Source: Heliocidaris tuberculata (lineage: Eukaryota; Echinodermata; Echinoidea; Camarodonta; Echinometridae). Taken from it: a stretch of 64,000 nt of DNA. Where the stretch lies: positions 5,981,957 through 6,045,956 of the forward strand of contig CM046844.1 of assembly GCA_025618425.1 (NCBI GenBank). The letters are read 5' to 3'. The position numbers were made by a program, and so were the translations under genes. The notes below the pieces were generated by a model. The model searched no databases and had not been told where the DNA came from. It saw only the letters and a program-made list of their open reading frames with translations. Every line of letters begins with the position of its first letter. Position 1 is the first letter of the stretch. Positions 1-13,600 of the stretch are shown piece by piece.

Positions 1-235
1 CATCACCATCACCATCATCATCATTACCATCATCACCATCATCATCACCATCATCACCATCATCATCATCATCACCACCATCAACAATCTTCACCATCAC
101 CGTCATCACCACCATCATCAACACCACCATCAGCATGACCATCAACATCAACATTATCATCACCATCACCATCACCATCACCACCATAATCATCATTTTC
201 ATCATCATCGGTCACCAACATCATCAAGTCTAGAA
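1..235. repeat. (CAT)n-type microsatellite
   Basis: Imperfect CAT/CAC trinucleotide repeats fill the window start and are cut by its edge. Similar tracts recur at 7537-7658, 9541-9720 and 19369-19470, all with CAT/ATC on the plus strand. Confidence 0.95.
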
Positions 236-1689
236 TACTTCAAATCTTGAAATCTTCAAATCCCTCGAAAGATACCTATTTCAGCAGATGCTGTAATTAA
301 TGACTTTTAATATTTGAGGAGCCTGCACCTTTGAATGTTAACAGTAATATGGCACCATATAAATGCTGTGAATCGTCATCATCACCACCATTACAATCAT
401 TCTCAACATCATTAAACATTAAATCATTCAATTTATCTAAATAAGTCTTAAAATAACAGTGAATACATTATGAAAAGATTTTATTATTGAATAAAAGCAG
501 TATAGTAAAGATAGATATTTCATTCTTAGGCAATATATGAATCCAATAATCTCTGACAAACTGTACTTGTCATACATTACTTCAAAAAACGTATTCATAT
601 CTATTTATAGAAAGAAAAATTGTACAGCCGATGAATTGCACCATCTCACCCGACAGAACAGTATGTATAGGACACAAAGAGACAAAGAAAATATATAAAC
701 ATGTGATTTCATCTGATGTGTATATACAACCTAATCCAAGTTTATACCAATTATATACATATAATGGGTTTGGAAATATGAAGTTATTTACATTAGTTGT
801 AGCATGGAGGGTAACAGAATGGATAATGTGACATTCTGTGGGGTTAATAGACATGCCATCTGGGTATATTCTTCATCTATGATCAAAATAGATACTTGTC
901 ATAATATTTCTTGAAAAATCTCAAATTGCTCAAGTAAGACAATGAATTTTTAAAAATCCGATATAAATCCTCATGATTTATATTGTGAGTTTACAAAAGG
1001 TAGAGGCTAGACATACTTCCATGTGTTGCCCCACATTCAACTCCATCCTGCTCATATATAACTAAATGGAATGAAAATAAAATCCGTGTTAAAATGCGTA
1101 AAAAATATATGTACATGCCTTAACTGACCTTGCATCATGATTTGGTTTCTCATTAATACCCTTTTTTAAATTATATTTTATATACTTGAAATCCTTACAT
1201 TTCAAAACAAGATATAAATGCTGTCGGAATTGACTATAAAAATAATTTGCTCTACAAGGAAAGAAGAGAAAAACATGACAACGTTTTTAACATATCTGCA
1301 GCTCTTATATCTTTTGAAAACTGTACCGGACTGCTCACACAGCCAATTTCTGAGTAAACATTAAAATGCTTATTATCACACTGTATTTGACAGCTTAAAA
1401 ACTTTGTATTGCATTATAGATCACAATATTAATACCTTTACAAATACTAGTGGAATCCTGATAAAAATAAACAAACAAAAACTGAAAGACAGTCTTTCGT
1501 GATTTCCACAAAAGGCCCTTGCACAAATGGTGACAAGGCAGATCATATCACTTCTCTAGTTTGGTTTGCAAGAGGACTACTACACTTCACCACTACTGAT
1601 ATTGTATCAAAATGGAACATTCCACTTTCTTATTGCAATCCAATCATTACTACACCATACCACAAGCAACAGATCAGGACATATGCGTA
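236..1689. other. No gene seen; possible far 3'UTR
   Basis: AT-rich, with short chance reading frames only. On the minus strand an AATAAA-type signal lies near 479-485, which would give the RhoGEF a 3'UTR of about 2.6 kb; this is weak evidence. Confidence 0.4.
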
Positions 1690-1925
1690 ATCTGCACCAA
1701 ACGACCAACATTCTTTGGAAAGACGTTGATCTACATTTCCGCACTCGAACCAGGTGTAGTAAGTGGGTACCTGGTAAGATTTATCTGTTGAATGCACTGA
1801 GCGCTACTGTTGTTGTGCTAAAGCAGGAGTGAAAATATGATTGCTGGGCCCTCAGGGAGAACAGTATTTAGTACTGACGAGGCTACCCTGGGTAAACAAG
1901 ACATATTATTACCATTATTATAGTT
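1690..1925 (+). mobile_element. Headless tRNA-SINE copy
   Basis: The stretch from CTTTGGAAAGACGTTGATC through TGGGTACCTGG to a TATTATTACCATTATTATAG tail follows the same order of motifs as the fuller SINE at 44396-44697, but the tRNA-like head is missing. Old and diverged. Confidence 0.6.
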
Positions 1926-2373
1926 TAAAAACAAGAATGAGATGTATCCTACATGCAAGCTGAACCTGCTCCAGATTCAGAATACCCATTCGTTGACATG
2001 TGTATGGACTGTCAAGGCAACTGAAAAACCTGTTCAAATCAGAGATGTAACGTATTGGTCATATTACACAACTTATTCCTCCAGTTGTTGGTGATATTTG
2101 TAATATAATGGTTTGCAGCATTAGAATAGCATGCATACAGAGAAAGACTTCATGCTTTCATGAATTTCCTCTTGCACACTCAATTCACATGGATTACACA
2201 CATACAGAATTGTCAAAATTGTAAAAATATATGTATAATCATCCATGAGATATTTTTTTTTTTGTTGGAAGACGAAAATTGAAAGAGAAAGACAGTTCGT
2301 ACATGTAGTTGCAAGACTGCAATGAAAGATTTATATGGTACAAATATATAATCCCCATGTTTATATAAGAGTG

Positions 2374-2376
<3 letters not shown>

Positions 2377-2424
<48 letters not shown>

Positions 2425-2433
2425 ATATATATA
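2377..2433. repeat. (TA)n microsatellite
   Basis: Uninterrupted AT dinucleotides apart from one C near 2423. Confidence 0.95.
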
Positions 2434-3057
2434 AAAGAGTTTAGACCCTTGATAACTCTCCTTTTGCTAAATTTCCCCCACGTAACTTAATGCTGTTCAC
2501 AACAGATATCATGTACCTTGTCTGTGAGTGCAGAATAATAATTTGTTTCCCATAACACAGCTTTTCACCTTGTTGTCATTCGACTGAAAACAAAGGTGAT
2601 AAAAAATGCAATATATTTTTCTTCTTCCAACAAGTCTAATGACTCCAGAGAAAGAGAAAACAAATGAAAAAAAGGAAATCAACAGGTCAGACATGAAAAA
2701 TACAGGAGATGTTCTTAAATTTTTTTGCTAAGTTGTAAGAAAGGGAACCAGCCCTTCCAACTATGCGTTGATATCATACAGCAAAGAACAGTACATGTCA
2801 GAATGTCAGCTTACAAGTGCTGAGGAAAAAGCATTGATCAGCTGTTATCTAATCTAGTCCCTAGGATAATACTTTAAACCATAGGTCCCCTGGGTTTATC
2901 ACCCTAACATTGGATCTTGCCATTCATTCACACTTCAAGTTTTGCCGCATCCGTTGTTTTTATGCGGGTTACAGCATCCTGTCTGAACAGGACTCCACAG
3001 TCGCTCTCCCGTTTCAGAGTCCCCATCATCCAGTTAAGACAGAAGCACATCATCTGT
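2434..3057 (-). other. Probable proximal 3'UTR of the RhoGEF gene
   Basis: Follows the TAG stop at 3058 on the minus strand. No coding potential is seen. No clear AATAAA lies within 600 bp of the stop, so the polyadenylation site is unplaced. Confidence 0.5.
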
Positions 3058-3233
3058 CTATTTGACTTTGGGGCCGGCCAGAGCTAATCTGATCTGTTCT
3101 TCACACATTGACAGGATTTTGTGCCGATTCTTGAGGATGCGCGCCCTCACGTGGTCATTGACGACCTCCTGGACACAGGATGCAGGGAACCAACCACGCT
3201 CACGGCTTCCGACCAGCTGACCTTCGTACCAAC
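3058..3233 (-). CDS. Last coding exon: SH3 C-terminal half, tail and stop
   Basis: 176 nt, phase 1 in, ending at a TAG stop; acceptor AATTTTGAAAG. It encodes [20 protein letters not shown] then [19 protein letters not shown] and a short tail ending GPKVK. The G-W-Y-E-G and E-R-G-W-F-P-A motifs of SH3 are intact. There is no C-terminal PDZ ligand (x-S/T-x-V/L), unlike some vertebrate ephexins such as ARHGEF16. Confidence 0.94.
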
Positions 3234-6200
3234 CTTTCAAAATTGGAAAAGTACAAAGCAGTATTAGCAAATATTTCCAGTGACACACTGTAATTACAAA
3301 TGCTTCCAAACTGTGAGTAGGGCTACCATTTTTCAAACTATTGACATATGTAACTCAAATTCAAAGGAAAAAAGAATGTGAACAAAGTGCAATATAAGTA
3401 AACTATATTCAGTATATGATATCCTGACAGTTCTACTGAATACATCACCCTAACGATCAGGATATATTACATCCTATATCAAAAGTAATAGTGCTTTGAA
3501 ATATGAAAAAGAATAATAGAGAGAGAGGGGGGAAAAAAAAGATTGTTTAAGCAGTACTATTATAAAGGTCAGTTTAACATGCACACATCTACATTCTCTC
3601 TCTCTCCTACCATCAATCTTCTTGTAGACGTCTACTCTGTCAGATTTCTCGAGTGAAAGCTCGTCCCGATCCGTAGCCTCATAATTGGTCATGCAGATCA
3701 CTTGAGGGCAGTCTACAATGAAAAGAGTGGGAGAATGTATACAGTGTTAACCACATTTCCACAGACAAGCAATGGTTATTATTCATATCTAGGACAGAAA
3801 TTTTCATTGATATCCAACAGGTCCAATTCCTGAAGTCTAACCTGGGACCTTTGATACATTCCATATAATTAGTCAGTATCTCTAGAATGTGCATGAGAAA
3901 TGTTCTTTCTTGTCCCTTTTCAGGCGAAATTTTGTAAGTGGGGGATACATTTAGATCTGCAGGTCAAGGACAGCACATATCATTTAGAGATAACGTTGAG
4001 TATTGACTATAGATAATGGCTTATTGTAATCTAGAATGGAGCGTCATGTAGCAGACATGCTGCGTGGACCAACAAAATATAGAAACAAATTTTAAAAATT
4101 TGCTGGAAATTCAATTAACAGAAAAGCGCAAGTCACATTTGTATTAAGGATACAACATGTTATGACCCTTTGTCAGGACTACTATTATTAGAGGCAGCTT
4201 GGTTTCTTCATCTTTCCTTGCTCTTTGCTCTCATATTATAGATCATTTAGCATCCTCATTTGGCAGATATCATGTACTAGTAATCTTCAACATTCAGTGT
4301 CAATTTCCTTTGATTCTGTGAGAATTTATTCCTGTCCTTACCAAAAGTTCATGATTACCTTAAGTTTACTTTTACAATAAAGGAGAAATTATTCTTACCC
4401 CAAGACTCATAGATCCTCTCTCCATCTTCTGTCTGAGTTGGTGGGCACAGTGCATCCATCCATCTCTGGCGCTCACTCCTACAATTGATTGAAAGAAAAG
4501 AATGAATCTGTAAAACTCCCCATGCCAATAAATTATGAACATAATATGTATATACAAAATTTCAAAATTTTGTTCATTGTAATATTCCAGAAAGTGGCCT
4601 GCAAGTCCTCCATTTATTGACTGGCATTGTTTATAAAAAATGAAATAAAGTTGAAGCTGGCTTAACCCTGTTATTTTGTAAAAATTAATTCAATTCTGAA
4701 ACAAAATTAATAAATGAGATAAATTAAATGAAAACAAAAACAAATTATTTCACAACACACACAATTTGTGTACTAAGTTTGGGGTTTAAGCATGGACTCA
4801 ATTTGACTTTCTTTGAAAGTGATAGATGTATCATTCGAAATGACTTGACCGTGTACTCACAGTGACTTTGCGTTGAGTATGAACTCATTTGTCTTGCGTT
4901 GGTTGTTCTGTAGTAGGTTGAGTGTGAAGATACAATGGCAGTCCGGTGGTACACCATCTACTAGCTTGGAGCACATACTAGGCTGGTCTATTAATGTGAC
5001 CTGGACAAGGTTTCTAGGACACCAGTCAATCACATCAAACCTCGTCTGCTCTCTGTAACGGAGTAAAATTCAATCATTATTATTAGATTTACACAGATAT
5101 GATAATATAAACACGTTAATATGAAATTGGTTTGTCAATTTCCCTCTAAAATAATTAAATTGATACCTGTTTTCATATTTGGTTAAATAAGGCTAACAAT
5201 GTAAGTACTGTGATTGCCTATAAATTTCATGTGCATGTACACATAAAAGAGATTTGAAAATACGACTACAAAACTTTTGTTGCCTGAATTTTTTTCAACT
5301 ACCTAGATTTCTAATACATACACACTTTAGGGTTAAAAAGAAAGTTGAGTTCTGGGAGAGGTGAAAAATAATTTGTGAGCTTGCTTATCTTTTCAAGTCA
5401 GTTTGGAAGAAAATTATACTAGAAATGTCCCCTGAAAAGGAAAGCTCGTCAAATGGCCCTATATTCGAAATATCATGCCACTTGTGAGTGCAGTCCCATG
5501 CAACCCATTTCTGTGTGCAGTGCATGTGCTTTTCGTGGAAATTTGGTCAATTTCTTATCACTCTCATGATTCCAAAACCTTACAGTATAAAACAATTCAG
5601 TAGATATGATCAATCTTTCCCAATTGCTTAGAGACAGTCTCTTTCACAATGTAATTGCATGACCAGAACTCAACTTTATCCTGAGAGAAGCTCCTATTTC
5701 ATGAAACACACAGAAAAACGAGTAACTAAGTGGATTTACCCTTTGGTCTTTTCTTTGGCAAGCAGCACTTTATCAGTGAATACCATGCAGTAAATTCTTT
5801 TAGTGGTCGGCTTCTTCTTTCCTCCCAAAATGTTGGCTTGAGAGACGATCGTATCTAGCATGCCTCGCTTCACAATGGTTGAACTCTGTGAAATGTCCAT
5901 TTTCTGTCAAAATGAAGACAAAATGTCAGAAAATCTGGTAATTGATTGAAATTCAACGGCCACAGGTGGCAGCAAATGAGTAAATTTTGCAACCAAAATC
6001 TCGACAAAGACAGCATGTAACTGTTATATCTCAAGCAAGCACTGATCTGTACCATCATCATCAATCCGGAAATTGGAAAGAGGCATGTAGAGAAGAAATT
6101 TCACAATTTGCATGTAGTTATCTCTCTTTTAATATCAATTTATTCAACTTCTTGACAGATCCTTTATCAGAAACAATTAAGTCAGCATTGTAACAAGAAG

Positions 6201-7541
6201 CACATGGAATATCAGATAATCTGATGTTAAAGGGCAATCCAACCTTTGAAATAATTTGATTTGTGTGAACGCAGAATAATCAGAGAAGCTGACTGATGAA
6301 AGTTTGAACGAAATTGGACAAGCAATAGGAAAGTTATGATCATTTAAAAGTTGTAATCACTATACATATGGGAATTTCAAACTGGTCCTTGCAGTCACTG
6401 TGATGTAGCGGCAGACAACTTCCCCCATTCGCTCCAATACACAAAATGACTAAAATGTTAATTTTTCCAAATGTATGACTCAGTAGGATTTGTTTCTGTT
6501 TGGTGAAGCTATAACAATATATTTTGAGTACTGCCCTGAAGAAAAAGGCAGTGAAGAGAAAACCAGAATTTGGTGATATTTCGGTGTATAACAAATGGGA
6601 GAGTTGACCGTGAATACGTCACAATCGATTCACCAAATTGCCAATTTGAGATTCACATAGATGTAGTGATCTCATTTTTCAAACATTCATAACATTCTTA
6701 TTCTTTGATTTCTTTCAAACTTTCACCATCCTATTTCTTTTATGTTTCTCCTTTCACAAAATCATCTTTTACAAAAGGTTGGATTGCCCTTTAAGAGTCA
6801 TCATGGCTTAATGTAGAAACAACGGAGATGCAATCAATGGTACATATTAAAAGCACCAGCCAGATTCCTTAAAGCATTATGAAGAGTGTAAGACTCACCT
6901 TCACACCCTGTTTGAAGTCCAACAGTCTTGCCAGAATGGTCACCTCTTCAATCATCTCCATTCGCTTTGCTTCTTCATTGCATTTCTCAGCCATCTAGGG
7001 ATAATAAGGATTAGATGTCATTTAACTGAGAATCTTGATTAATAAACCAGTTCGTAATTACGATTTGCGCAAGTTAAGATAAAGATAAATTTGTACAGAG
7101 TACAATTGATCTTTGTATGCTTTCATAGTGTGTGAACCATGATGCACACACCAGTATGATTTAATTCGTCTATGAGTATGATTTTACATGTTAAATAAGT
7201 AGCATGTCCACCAAAACAAATGCACGTGCACGTACATCTTCATCACCACCAGTCTAATCATCAAAATTTTAACATCACTGACATTAATGAAAGACTACCA
7301 GACAGAGTCACCAGTCATTTCGATAGCGTGGGTTCGAATCCCAATGCTGCCACCACAACATTAATGAAAGGCTACCAGCCACAATAATTCATAGTATTCA
7401 TAACCATTTATTGGGACATGCTTACACAAATAGATGCCGGCCGAAAAGGGTCGAAGATCATCAAACAAAACATTAGCATACTTATAAAACATTGCCCGTA
7501 AGAGGGCAACATAACACATTGGGGCACCATCATTATTGTTG

Positions 7542-7593
<52 letters not shown>

Positions 7594-7625
7594 CATCATC
7601 ATTTTCATCATCACCATCATCATCC

Positions 7626-7657
<32 letters not shown>

Positions 7658-10600
7658 TGGAGTAAGTTATTGATCTCACCTTTCTGACAGCAGTGAAGGC
7701 ATCCACTGCATGAGACATCATCTCACTACCCTCTGGTGCTCTGGAAATAACAGCCTAAACCAAAAACAGAAAATATGGTTATTTCTCCTCCAAGAGTTCA
7801 ACAATCTTACAGTTCTGTTTCTACATGTATATTATACAAGATATTTAACTCCAAATGGGCGAAAATGTTTACAAACAACTGTTTTTTTTCCCCACACCTT
7901 CCTTTGGCAAAAATGCTCATGAATATAAATAAAAAAGGGAACAGCCATAGAATTCTTAAACTACTTGCAGTGTGATGCATGTTCAAAACATGGGTCTATA
8001 TAACTTACACCCAATAATAGTCTGAAGTTTGGGCTAAAAACATACAACTTTGATAGAACAGCTCATACCTCCAACAGCAATGGTAATCTAGTAATCCTCT
8101 GGAAAGGAAGCATGAGAAATGAGAGAAGATCCAGACAACAGCAATCTCGGCTCGCTTCCAGTTCTCGGATCTCATTCATCACAGCTACGTTATTCCTGTA
8201 GAAGTAGAGCAGTTAATTAATCAAGCAAGAAAATTCAACACCCGTTGTGTTATGGATATTAAATACGCCAGTCATATGTTGTACTATGTCATATGTTGTA
8301 CTAAAATATGTCTGGACTAAAAATGATTCTATTTTCTTCTCAAAACAGAAGTAGATATTTGCGTTATGAAGTTGTCCCCTATAAGAGACTAGTGCACAGT
8401 TTGAAAAGAAAACACATTATCAAAATTCCCAATTTGACTCCTGAAAGTTGATCCATAATTATCATTCATAAATAAGGTAAGGTAAGGGTTAATCTATCTT
8501 ATGACAAATTTCTGGCAAAATAAGCACATTTATGATGGGGGGACCTAAAGCTATGCACTTTGTTTCTAGTGGCTAAAAAGTCATTTTCGCAATGATTTAT
8601 GCAAATTTCTTTTATATATCTTGGTTCTACATACTCTGAAATTAAATTTGTGAGAAAATTACGATGGACAAATGTCAATAACATCCATTTTCAAGTCGAT
8701 GCCGATGCCAATGTCGAATTTTGTTCGACAAAATGAAGGGGTCCTAAAGCTACGCACACATAGTAAATGAATGCAAATCTTGATTTTGAAGCTGACTGAT
8801 GTGAATTTCGCCCTGATTTCCAAATAGTGATAATATCACAAAAATAAAGGAAAATTAGTCATTCTTTCTTGGCGAATGTAAATGATAATCTTGTTGCTCA
8901 GTCACACCAAAAGTTTGGTGCTTTGAACGAGTCGCATTGCGCGTATTTGCGGGGTGCGTAGCTTTAGGACCTGCGTAGCTTTAGGACCCCTGACCATACA
9001 TTATATTATTTCATTAGAACAGTGTGATTTTATGCAGCAGAATGAAGATACTGTACACTGTATATATTTTTTCAATTCTGAAGTGTTGTATACATGTTAG
9101 TTTGTACAGATATCTTCTGGAACCATCTTACAAACTTTAAAACCAAATCTTTTAATTTATTTTCATTACGCAATAAAACCACGAATGAAGATATACTTGC
9201 AATGTCATTCTATTATGCATGGTTTATCAAATGGTTAAAGACTTACCTGAATTGATGGAGCATCTTGACTTGGTACTGGTTATTGGCACAGTACGTGACA
9301 AAGCCCTGCTCAAAGCGTTGGTCTTTGAGATGACTGTGGAGGATACGGCAAACATCGCTAAGGAGGATGCTCTCCTGCTGATGCTGCTCAAGATCCAAGA
9401 GGAGTCTGGTGAGGAGGGGAGATGAAGAAAGGAAAAAAGTTTAATTTTATCAAGCAGAAAAACAAAATGTTGATCTTTTTGTCTTGTTTTGATTTTTTTT
9501 TTCAAATACGAAACTAGCTCATTAATAGTTCTAATTACTTATCATCATCATCATCATCATCTTCATAAAGATCGTCATCATCACCATCATCATCATCACC
9601 ATCATTATCATCATCATCGTCATCATCATCACCACCGCCATCATCATCATCACCATCATTATCTGCATCATCATTTTCCTCCTCCTCCTACTTCTCCTGA
9701 ACATCATCCTCAGCACTATCATCATAAAAAGGACTAATCATCACCACCACCACCATTTCTCCTTACCTCTCACTGATATCCCTCACAGTCTTGATGTTAG
9801 AGAAGAGAGAGTGGTGCTCAGGTCTCTTGAGTACACCATGTGGTGGCAGAAGTCCAGGAGCCTCCGCAAAGTGATTGACCACCAGATTCAAACTCTTCAG
9901 GTAGGATGCTTCTGAAGTGATGATTTCAAACAAGGCCTAACAAAATCAAAGATAAAATATCAAAAGGCTTGTTAAAATCAAGTGACCCTTCAAACATATT
10001 CTGATCATCCACCCCAAAAGACCCTTTTTATTATAAGAGCTAGAGTTTAAATTTTTAAATTCAATTTCCTTACTTTTTTTGTACAAGTACATGTAGCTGC
10101 AATTGAATATAATTTTTTCTGACACATAGATTTCACTGATGAATGACATTGTTCAGAAAGTAAGAGATATAGAACTGTAGTGGTAGAACAGTCAAACAGC
10201 CAGAACGGCTGGTCGTGTAAAAATGTTTGCATACAATGTTTTATCTACTATGTTTTATCTACAGTCCGACCTCACTTATCCGAACTTCATTTATCCGGCC
10301 ATCTCTATTAACCGGCCCTGTCTTCCGGCCAGTTCGTCATGCAATTCACCCAAAAGCCTTGGAAACAGGAACACCATGGGCAATTTTCTGTTTAATTTTA
10401 TTTCATTTCATCTCTTACAAATAAAAAGATCATTTGCAATCATCAACTACACCAAGAAAACATAAATTTTACAGCCAATAGACTGCCCTACCCTATTCAT
10501 TTGCATAGAAAATGAACATTTCTCTCATATCCGGCCATTTCACTTATCAGGATGGGTGCCGGTCCCAATGCGGCCGGATAAACAAGGTCGGACTGTACTA

Positions 10601-13600
10601 TATTCACACTTATAATGTAGGTATAATAATTGTAAATATGTTCCTTTGTTTATACTCTCAAACCCCGAGAGGGGGTCGATAGAGTCAATAAATCTTATCT
10701 TATCACATCTATCTTATAAAGAACAAGATGAGCTGAGCCTGAGGTCACATGACTCTATAAGTGAAAACATTCAAACAAATAAAAAAAACCCAAAAAATCA
10801 TAACAAGAAAGGGAGCAAGCCCAAAATGAACAAGAAAATTCAATGTAAAACTTAATTGTCATGTTAATATTACCTCTTGCATCTTTTTCTCCTCTGGTGT
10901 GAGATTCTGTAGCAGTCCGCTACTCATGACCTCTGGAAGTTCACACCAGTATGACCTGAGTACAACACTGCCCTCTCGGACAGGCCCATCACGCGGTGGG
11001 GGCCTGTAGTAGTCATCATCATCATCAAAATCATCATCAAATTCATCATCAAATTCATCATACCCGTCATCATCCTCATCTGTATTTTTGTGAGAGAATC
11101 AAAAGATAATGGTTAATGTAAGTAGGGTTAATGAGTCAATATCCATTATTCCCTTTTAACATGTTCGCATACCTCAAATCATATCATATTGAAACAATAT
11201 TGCACGGTCATCTGAAGCCCACCGCAAACTATACGATCGGTCTGAGATCCGATTTTGGAAGAAAACTTAATCGCAATAGATATAAACAGTTATATGTTTG
11301 ATTGAGGAAAGGCTAAATCGACTCCGAATCGTAGTGATGTCAGAGCAGTGCTGCGAGTGTCTACGATTTGAAACTGATTTGGCCCTTATTCCGGATATAA
11401 GGCTGACATCGCACCAAATTCCAGTGTTGATTATTCATATTATCATTCAGAACCTGAATCAGGTAGATTTTATTGGTTAAAATGCCTATATTTAATGCTA
11501 TTGCGATTTATTTCCAAAATCGGATCGTAGTCGATCGTATAGTGTGCGGTGAGCTTAACACTAAACCATTGCCTACTGGAACCGGGTAGTCCCTGTCATG
11601 ATTAAACCTATGGGGAAAATGAAAATGCCACAGTCAGTAGGTTAATTCCCAATCAAAGAGATATGGAAATAAAATTGCATAGTCATCTGCTAGTTTTGCA
11701 CAAAGCATACACCACTTTTTCTGGTTGGCTAGCTCAAAACCCTTCATACAAATGAAAGTTTGAAATGCACATGGTTTTTTTTGGAAAAAGAATACATTTA
11801 TACACTAGTACATGTAACTGCTATACATATATAAGGATGGTGAAGACTGTAAAGGACTGCAGTTAAAAGCTTTAATGCTCATTAACCTGAATAAATGAAC
11901 TTATATCCTAGGACAGTATCAACTTGCTCTTTATAGCTATTATTAGTTTGATTCATCATATGGCAATTAATATAACCATTACAATAGTGTCTGGTATGCC
12001 GTCATGTTTCTAATAATTTGGGGTCAACTGAAATCCCGCAGATGACAATAATAACTAGTCAACCAGGACAAAGCAACATGGAAGAATGGTTAGTAAATAG
12101 AGATCAGACAGAGAATAATGAAAGAAGAGTTGCAGGATCTATGAAAACCCTGTAAAATACAGAATTATAAAAGTCATCCTCCCCTCCCCCTGCCATCCCC
12201 AAACTGGTCAATCCTGATTCACTCATGTTCTTCTATAAATGCTGGCGTAGCCACCCATTAATTACTGACAGGGTTTTGCCCTTGGATTCAATTTCTGCCT
12301 GCATGTTGGATGTCCATGAACAAAAAAGTATTCAAAATCTACCTAGTTTCACTCTACAAATTACACATAAATATGACTATGTGACAAGCATATTGTTTTA
12401 GCCAGTGAGTCAAAGAAAAAGTATGACTACTTGTTTCTACCCAACTGAGATGAAATGAGCTCTAAAGTATAGCTCCTATGTTAGCATGACAATGATTTGT
12501 AACAATAAGTCAGCTGACAAGATAATGTTCAATTACACAATACATGCCCCAAATAGCCTTTGCTCACACAACATTACAGGTATTAAATGACTCTTGCTAA
12601 CTTTAAAGATAAAGTAGATTTCAGGGGCCTGTTGCACAAAACTTGCATTTAATCGCAACTCCTAAAAATCAAACACGAGTCCTTAATGCGCACTTCTGAT
12701 TGGCTGAAAATAAAGTTGCATTTGATTTTCCTGAGTTGCGTTCAAACGCAAGTTTTGTGCAACGGGCCCCTGGTCATGCAATTACACTGTAAAAGAAACT
12801 GCCTCAAAGCAATTGGGAAAGGTTGACTATGTCTGCATAAAAATTGGTGTATACTGTGAGGTCTGGGAATTATCAAAATGATAAGAAATTGACCCAATCT
12901 TGATGAAACGCACATGCACAGTACACAAATGTGGGTATATGGGACCGCACACACATGTGGCATGAATGTTCGGCCTAAACACGTCAGCTATTTCTCATCA
13001 CATTTTGAATATGAGGACATTTGAAGAGCAATCCTTTTCATGGGATATTCAATGATGTTCAACCAACTGACCTAAAAGGAATGCAAAAGCTCACAAATTA
13101 TTTTTCAACTTTTCCAAGAAACTCAACCTTTTTAAGGTATGCCTATGATACAATCAAATTATAATCTTCAATATGTTTCCAAATGAAGGATGCAAAATGA
13201 AATTTTAATCCTTCATTTTTTAAAGTGAATCTTACAAAGTAGTCTGGTATTCTTATAAGTACTGTGAACTACTTGGAGTCTAACTTTTTATTTTCATGGC
13301 CAGTTTAGCCAATAACTGTAACCAATTCACATATATACATATATGCTTTAGTTTACAGAGGAGTACTATGTGATAATTTCTGTTTAAATTCTGTCTTGAA
13401 TCATGAATCGGCCGAAACAATGTAAGAAAAATGCCAGAAGGTCCATCAAATAATCTAGCCATACAAAAAATAAAGGCAAAACAAACCCTGCTATGTTTCA
13501 TGAACGAGGAATTAAATGCCATGCATCAGGAAACCACTAAAAATATGGCCTCGTTCATCAACGCCCAAAAAAGGATAGCTCATTCCAACATTATGTTGAC

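Noticed and set aside
6227..6794. piggyBac element because of flanking TTAA
   Set aside because: The ends start AGGG, not CCC(T/A), and TTAA is part of the palindromic terminus, so the superfamily cannot be assigned.
9489..9737. His-rich plus-strand reading frame
   Set aside because: Translation of the intronic (ATC)n microsatellite between DH exons; the true coding strand here is minus.
11298..11480. Plus-strand reading frame of 60 residues
   Set aside because: Lies within the inverted-repeat MITE 11215-11556 and has no protein-like features.
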